From assembly GCA_020284085.1 (NCBI GenBank), contig JACEVL010000144.1:1621001-1685000 (forward strand): 64,000 nucleotides of DNA, written 5' to 3'. The DNA is from Aporrectodea caliginosa. Its lineage: Eukaryota; Annelida; Clitellata; Crassiclitellata; Lumbricidae. The translations under genes were made by a program, and so were the position numbers. Position 1 is the first letter of the stretch, and each line of letters starts with the position of its first letter. Below the pieces are notes generated by a model that was not told where the DNA came from, searched no databases, and saw only the letters and a list, made by a program, of their open reading frames with translations. This document shows, one piece after another, positions 59,226 to 64,000 of the stretch.

Positions 59226-59589
59226 CCGAGTCTATCCCCATCTGTCTCTCTTATTCCTGACCATGACAAGAAATTATGGGTCAGGACCATTTAATATTTT
59301 TGTCTTCCTAATTCAGTGCCTATAGATAGTGGACGTTTAGGGCGTTGGTTGGTTTTCTGCCGCTCATACACTCGATAAAAGAGCTAACACTGTTTAGTGT
59401 GGACATCGTCGACCAACTGAACATTAACTACAATTCATAAATGTCGAGTCTCGTTAATTTTACTGACATAACTTGCCTAGAATTCCAATTCATGATTGAC
59501 ATGACAAAGATCTCGTTGGCATTCAAATGATAATGTATCGCATGACATGAATATGAATCTTTGTTTGTTTGTATGCATATATAGATATA
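59226..59589. other. No gene seen
   Basis: No recognisable feature. Confidence 0.4.
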
Positions 59590-59855
59590 TGCATGCATGC
59601 ATGCATGTATGTATGTTTGTATGTATGTATGTATGTATGTATGTATGTATGTATGTATGTATGTATGTATGTATGTATGTATGTATGTATGTATGTTTGT
59701 TTGTTTGTTTGTTTGTTTGTATGTATGTATGTATGTATGTATGTATGTATGCTTGTTTGTATGTATGTATGTATGTATGTATGTTTGTTTGTTTGTTTGT
59801 TTGTATGTATGTATGTATGCATGTATGTATTTATGTATGTATTTGTGCATGTATG
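59590..59855. repeat. (TATG)/(TTTG)n compound microsatellite
   Basis: TATG runs interrupted by TTTG blocks at about 59695-59720 and 59782-59802. Confidence 0.96.
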
Positions 59856-59984
59856 TATCTTGTAGGCCCTACTTTGTCGAACATTCTAGTCGAGCCTTCC
59901 TTGTGGGTATAAGTCCTGCGTTTTGTGAGTCCGACAGTACTGAAATAGCAGTGACAGTGACATAATTATCAGTTACCATTTCTG

Positions 59985-60735
59985 AAAGAAAGTAATGTCC
60001 TCTAGACATTGCAAGATATCAGCTGACTGTTTCGTTATGTGTGTGGACATTATGTTGGTCCGACACAAGTAAAACGTACTATTTCGAGAGACACGAAATA
60101 TGAAAAGTACTCTGGCATGCCAATTGGCGACCAGAACAAGTCATGGGCACCTCATGTAATCTGTGGTTGCTTTAAATCAAAGCTGGAAGGAAGGATGCGA
60201 GGTAGCCGAAGGTGTATGCCTTTTGCGATTCCAAGAGTCTGGCGAGAACCGATGAGCCATCTAAACAGCTGTTACTTCTGCATGGTGGACTTGACTAGTT
60301 ATACAAAATCACAAAATAAGAGGAAACTATATTATCCAAATATGCATCATCTATTGCACCAGTACCGCATGATGAACACCTGTCTATTCCGGTTCCTCCA
60401 GTTGGTGAATTCACAGATGAATCGAACATAGAAAAGTCAGATATTGATAACGTCTGGGAAGAAGAAGAAGCGTGGTCACGAGGAGAAACTCACTTCTCAA
60501 CTCAACAAGAACTTGATCTAGTACGAGATTTAAATCTTCCAAAATCTGCAGCAGAGCTGTTGGCGTCCAGACTGAAGTATTGGAATCTGCTGGATCCAGA
60601 AGTGAAAATTTCAAAGTACCGCAAAAGACATTCAGCCTATGCCCAGTTCTTTTCCATGGGAGAGTCACTCTGCTTCTGTACCGACCTAATGGGCTTGTTT
60701 GAAACAATAGGTATAAGCCACCGACCAGACCAGTA
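59985..60735 (+). pseudogene. Broken copy of a multicopy Cys-containing protein family
   Basis: The plus strand gives YVCGHYVGPTQVK, MPIGDQNKSWAPHVICGCFK, MPFAIPRVWREP, NSCYFCMVDLTSY (60039-60300). A one-base loss near 60345 moves the frame to SSIAPVPHDEHLSIPVPPVG, then ELDLVRDLNLPKSAAELLAS, KISKYRKRHS, CFCTDLMGLFETIG, and a stop at about 60735. Paired Cys (YVCG, CGC, CYFC) could bind zinc. Another one-base loss lies near 60033. Only the N-terminal half of what I remember of the family is present. The family is widespread in invertebrate genomes and probably transposon-linked; I do not know its function. A second copy is at 55830-56280 on the other strand. Confidence 0.72.
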
Positions 60736-61161
60736 GACCAAATCTTGGCGCTATTAGTGAGAAACATGGAAAAACGGTTCCATCAGGAAATATAGCTGAT
60801 GGAGAAAAAATACCAGGGGTGGTAGGATAAAGCGATGGTGAGTGACAACGTCTGGAACTTGTCTTGTGAGGAGAGTACTAGTCATAAAAGACAAAAACGA
60901 TCTAACGTACACTTCTGAAGTTTTGGACGACTCACCTGTAGTAACTCTTTATGGTAAACTGTTGCTGTTAGCTCAGTATTGTGCATGTACCATGTAATTT
61001 CTATGCATGAGTACTAACAGATTAGCTTGTAGATCTATATGTTGTCAATAATTATATTTTCTTATTTTTTTTATGAGCACGGTTGATGATACACAAAAAG
61101 TAATGTGATATTCGTATTCAGCATGTCAAACTTCATGAAGAAACATTAAAAACAAAAGCAA
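60736..61161. other. No gene seen
   Basis: No ORF or repeat recognised. Confidence 0.4.
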
Positions 61162-61169
61162 AACACAAC

Positions 61170-61336
61170 CAGTGCTTTTTTCAGCCGGAACGCTCCGGAA
61201 CGGCGTTCCGGGACCTTTTTCAGCTATTAAAAATAATTTATTTAATATTTAAATTTTTAATAATAAATTATTTAGCTGCTTAATTATAATTTATTAATTT
61301 AAATGATTTCAGTGTTTATACTGATATTGACATATA

Positions 61337-61415
<79 letters not shown>

Positions 61416-61933
61416 AAAATATTAGCATAAATATGCTCCTATGGTCCAAATTAATTGTTTCCGTAATTAGAAGCTGGATTCATGAGAATATTTAGTAGGC
61501 TACGTTTTAAGAAAGTGGCCTCTGTTGATTAGCCTTAATGGATGCAGCTACACTCGTATGCGAAATGTCTGTTACGAAATGTCTGTAGACGAGGTTTCGT
61601 AGACGAAAAGCTATAGACGACTTGTCGTGACACAGAAGATATCCCAGGAATGGGCAGACCATGAAATTACAATGGCACTACTAGAGAACAACAGTTGCGG
61701 TCTTTACGAAAAATTTGATCAAAAGGAAACGGTAGCACATAAAGCTGCGCTTAAGTTACTAGCAGTAGCCAAAAATTATTACTGTTAAAATTTATGATTT
61801 ATAAGATATTAGTTCAGTTTCCAGTTTTAATATGTTTTAAATAAGAGGCTAAGGTTTAGCCCTTCGGAACACTTTTATAATTGTTCTGAATTTGTACAGT
61901 TCCGGTACCTTTTTTTTCTAAAAAAAAGCACTG
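61170..61933. mobile_element. hAT-type nonautonomous element with 8-bp TSD
   Basis: The termini CAGTGCTTTTTT and (complement) CAGTGCTTTTTTTT form inverted repeats, with subterminal CCGGAAC on both sides. AACACAAC occurs immediately before (61162-61169) and after (61934-61941) as an 8-bp target duplication, the hallmark size for hAT. Inside are a (TA)n run (61345-61411), a relic of the fold-back element family (61440-61635), and a short frame, ALLENNSCGLYEKFDQKETV onward (about 61675-61787), that may be a transposase remnant. No intact transposase. Confidence 0.82.
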
Positions 61934-61941
61934 AACACAAC

Positions 61942-62219
61942 TTTTATAAAAATTTGTTACATAGTGTAATAGGAAGTAAGAATAGGAAACAGATGTGAAT
62001 CAAACTACAGTTGTGTGCTGGTAGTACGTAATTCGAACATCCTAAGCAAAATTATTAACATCATTGATGAACCAAAAACGCTCTTCGAAATGACGTTCTT
62101 CCACTCCACGTTTAGCGGTTAGGAGGCGATCTTTGTAAACTTATTGACATTCACGAAACATGTGCGTGAAATTTCATGGGTATTGGTCGCAATTTAGGTC
62201 ATGTAATCCAATGTTGCCT
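61942..62219. other. No gene seen
   Basis: No recognisable feature before the GPCR5 3' flank begins at about 62220. Confidence 0.4.
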
Positions 62220-62375
62220 GGAAAGACCCAGTAGGATATAAATGAATACAACAGTAATTATAGCGATAGCATATACAACAATTACGTTATATATGAGAAG
62301 CGATTATGCAGTTACATCAATAGAAATAACCTCGAAACAGATTAGGTAGCGAATAAATTCAATTTAATCTTACTT

Positions 62376-62805
62376 GTAAATCAAATGAAATCGTTCTTTA
62401 TTTTTTCACAATTTCAGTTACAGTCCATGAGTACAGCATTTCTGAAAACAACCAATTATTGAAAAGTAGGTACATATTGTTTGGGACATAGTGAAGGGAG
62501 ACAATTGGGAGATACAAAATGGACCACAGTCCCTATAGGCAGGAACCCCCAAGCAGTGATATGGGATCAGTTGGACATGACAATTTCCAGTGCCGACAAC
62601 CAAAAGTTAAAAAATTTTAAACAAAATATTATAGTGGTACGAGGAGTCAGACACTATGATACATAATTATTTCTAATCTGTGAGATAGTAGAGCTGAGTT
62701 CGACAAAAGTTGCATGTTATTCTTAACTATTCTTAACTAACAACAACATACCTGATCATTAGACAACAACCAGCAGAAGGAGGAGAATTAAGTGAATAAT
62801 CAGTA
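62376..62805. other. ~430-bp insertion in the GPCR5 3' flank
   Basis: The flanks of GPCR2 and GPCR4 run straight across this position. Here extra sequence of unknown origin interrupts them. It includes AATAAA on the minus strand (62397-62402), which could serve as a polyadenylation signal about 530 bp after the GPCR5 stop. Confidence 0.55.
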
Positions 62806-62930
62806 GGGTCTGTCACCTTTGACGCCACACACAGACTCGATGCCTCATACAACTACCAATTACCAGACTGACGGACCTTATAATCCAAGCGCACTTTGTA
62901 AATGCATGATGCCCACAGATGGTATGTGGG

Positions 62931-64000
62931 CTACAAGTTGTTCATTTGTGCAGAAAGGCTTGCTCTGGAGGACGCTTTCAGTAGGCGGGGGGCGCTGGAT
63001 CCGAATTGTGGCGTTGGAGAAGTCTCCAGACTTATCTGCTGAGGGTTGCCGTTACTTCCGGTTTTATTTCCTCGACAGAATGTCATTTTTACCTGCTCTC
63101 TAAACAAACTACCGCTCAAACAGTAGAGAAAAAAGTTGATGGCATAGTTAATAATGCTGAACACTTCGGTAACTCGGAAAGACACGAATGTCTGCACATC
63201 CGTCAGTGTATTGCACCCGTTCGGGATCCAACACGGGGTGCGAAAGTAGTAGGCGATCATGTAGGGAGCCCTGAGGGTTGTCGTGGCAATGCACACGGCC
63301 ACGAGCATAAGGGTCAGCTGGGTCTCCGTCGATAGTCCCGAGATTGACCATTGTTTGCGTGGGCCTCGCACAGTTACGGCCAGCTGAGACATTCTCTTCT
63401 TCCGTGCTCGGTAAAGTAGCACGATGATTATGACAGTGAGTACAGCAATCAAGACACCGGGAATTATTAGAGTTCCGAATCTAATTATCACGGTGTTCCA
63501 CATTTTATAGTCGGCCCAGCGTCCCGGCTGGATCGTGCACCGAGACGGAATGTCAATTTGTGAATGCCAGAAGGGAAAAAGTGCGAGACTGAAGCTGATG
63601 ATAGTAATGATGACGATAATAACTCGACTTCTTCGCAGCGTCGAAATTTGACTTATCTTGTGTGGGAAGGTCACTGCAAGCATTCGCTCCACAGCAATGG
63701 CAATCGTTAGCCACACGGACCAAAGACCACCGCCGTAGCGTAGGAAGTTAGTAATCGTACATGCAGCGATCGAAGTGTCATGAATGTTCAGTCCCAAGGA
63801 AGCCGGCAGATAGTAATCTCTCCCTAATTCTTTGCGATCGGCAAACCAACGTAACATTTCTCCAACAAGAACGGTTGTATCGGCGATTGCAAGAGCGACA
63901 AGATACTGTCCGGTGGTGGTACGGCGCAGTGTCGGCGATAACAGAAAGATTCAGATTGAGAATAAATTTCCGATCAGTCCAAACGGTATGACAATGCCAA
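62931..64000 (-). pseudogene. Rhodopsin-class GPCR with TGA in TM1 (GPCR5), cut by window edge
   Basis: The minus strand encodes a close relative of GPCR2 and GPCR4 from TM1 to the stop: GIVIPFGLIGNLFSI, then TGA at 63953-63951 where GPCR2 and GPCR4 have TGC (Cys), then IFLLSPTLRRTTTGQ and everything onward intact (LAIAD, AVERM, ALRAPYM, NFFLY, CLSGSLFREQ, tail ending AQMNNL). The N-terminus lies beyond the window. All other landmarks, including the TM3 and ECL2 Cys, are preserved, so the stop is recent, an allele, or a sequencing error. Starting at a later Met would remove TM1 and most of TM2. Confidence 0.85.

Overview
This window looks like repeat-rich nuclear DNA from an animal, most likely a marine invertebrate. 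An echinoderm or other invertebrate deuterostome is my best guess, but that is inference. The evidence is a cluster of intronless-looking rhodopsin-class GPCR genes, an intact Ty3/gypsy element of the Gmr1-like type, tRNA-derived SINEs, several LINE families, hAT remnants and very many simple repeats. There are no operons, rRNA genes or CRISPR arrays, and I see no convincing functional tRNA gene.

Host genes. The recognisable host genes are five related receptor loci, all on the minus strand. GPCR1 (987-2183) is an intact, more divergent member. GPCR2 (34619-35809) and GPCR4 (51761-52969) are intact close paralogues. GPCR3 (41119-41404) is a 5' fragment made by a segmental duplication. GPCR5 (62931 to the right edge) has an in-frame TGA in TM1. 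GPCR2, GPCR3 and GPCR4 share several hundred bases of 5' flank with conserved TGACGT-type sites. GPCR2, GPCR4 and GPCR5 share a 3' flank.

Mobile DNA. The best-preserved element is a 7.3 kb LTR retrotransposon (27095-34351). Its LTRs are near-identical, and one 1614-codon ORF has the order Gag, protease, integrase, reverse transcriptase, RNase H. Integrase before RT is the hallmark of Gmr1-like Ty3/gypsy elements. Around it lie LINE fragments (1-262, 10040-10160, 17090-17250, 18295-19300, 21185-21325, 26150-26385, 36510-37655 with its duplicate, 53430-53684, 57083-57275), SINEs that share a central core, a degenerate ZMYM1-like hAT element (53684-54680), a hAT-type element with an 8-bp target duplication (61170-61933), a fold-back element (25507-25893), and two broken copies of a multicopy Cys-containing protein family (55830-56280 minus, 59985-60735 plus).

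Duplications. The right half is a patchwork of segmental duplications. A 3.3 kb block at 35523-38819 recurs at 41118-44389. Another module occurs three times (22050-22620, 39890-41115, 45500-46640). A multi-kilobase block around 22000-24850 recurs at about 45180-49320. A diverged tandem array (49980-51420) abuts the 3' flank of GPCR4. An apparently exact 202-bp direct repeat brackets a LINE 3' end at 2457-3137.

Most long open frames outside the receptors and the retroelement are read-through of TATG, CA, TTA, GATA or CT repeats. All family names were assigned by eye from motifs; no database search was run.
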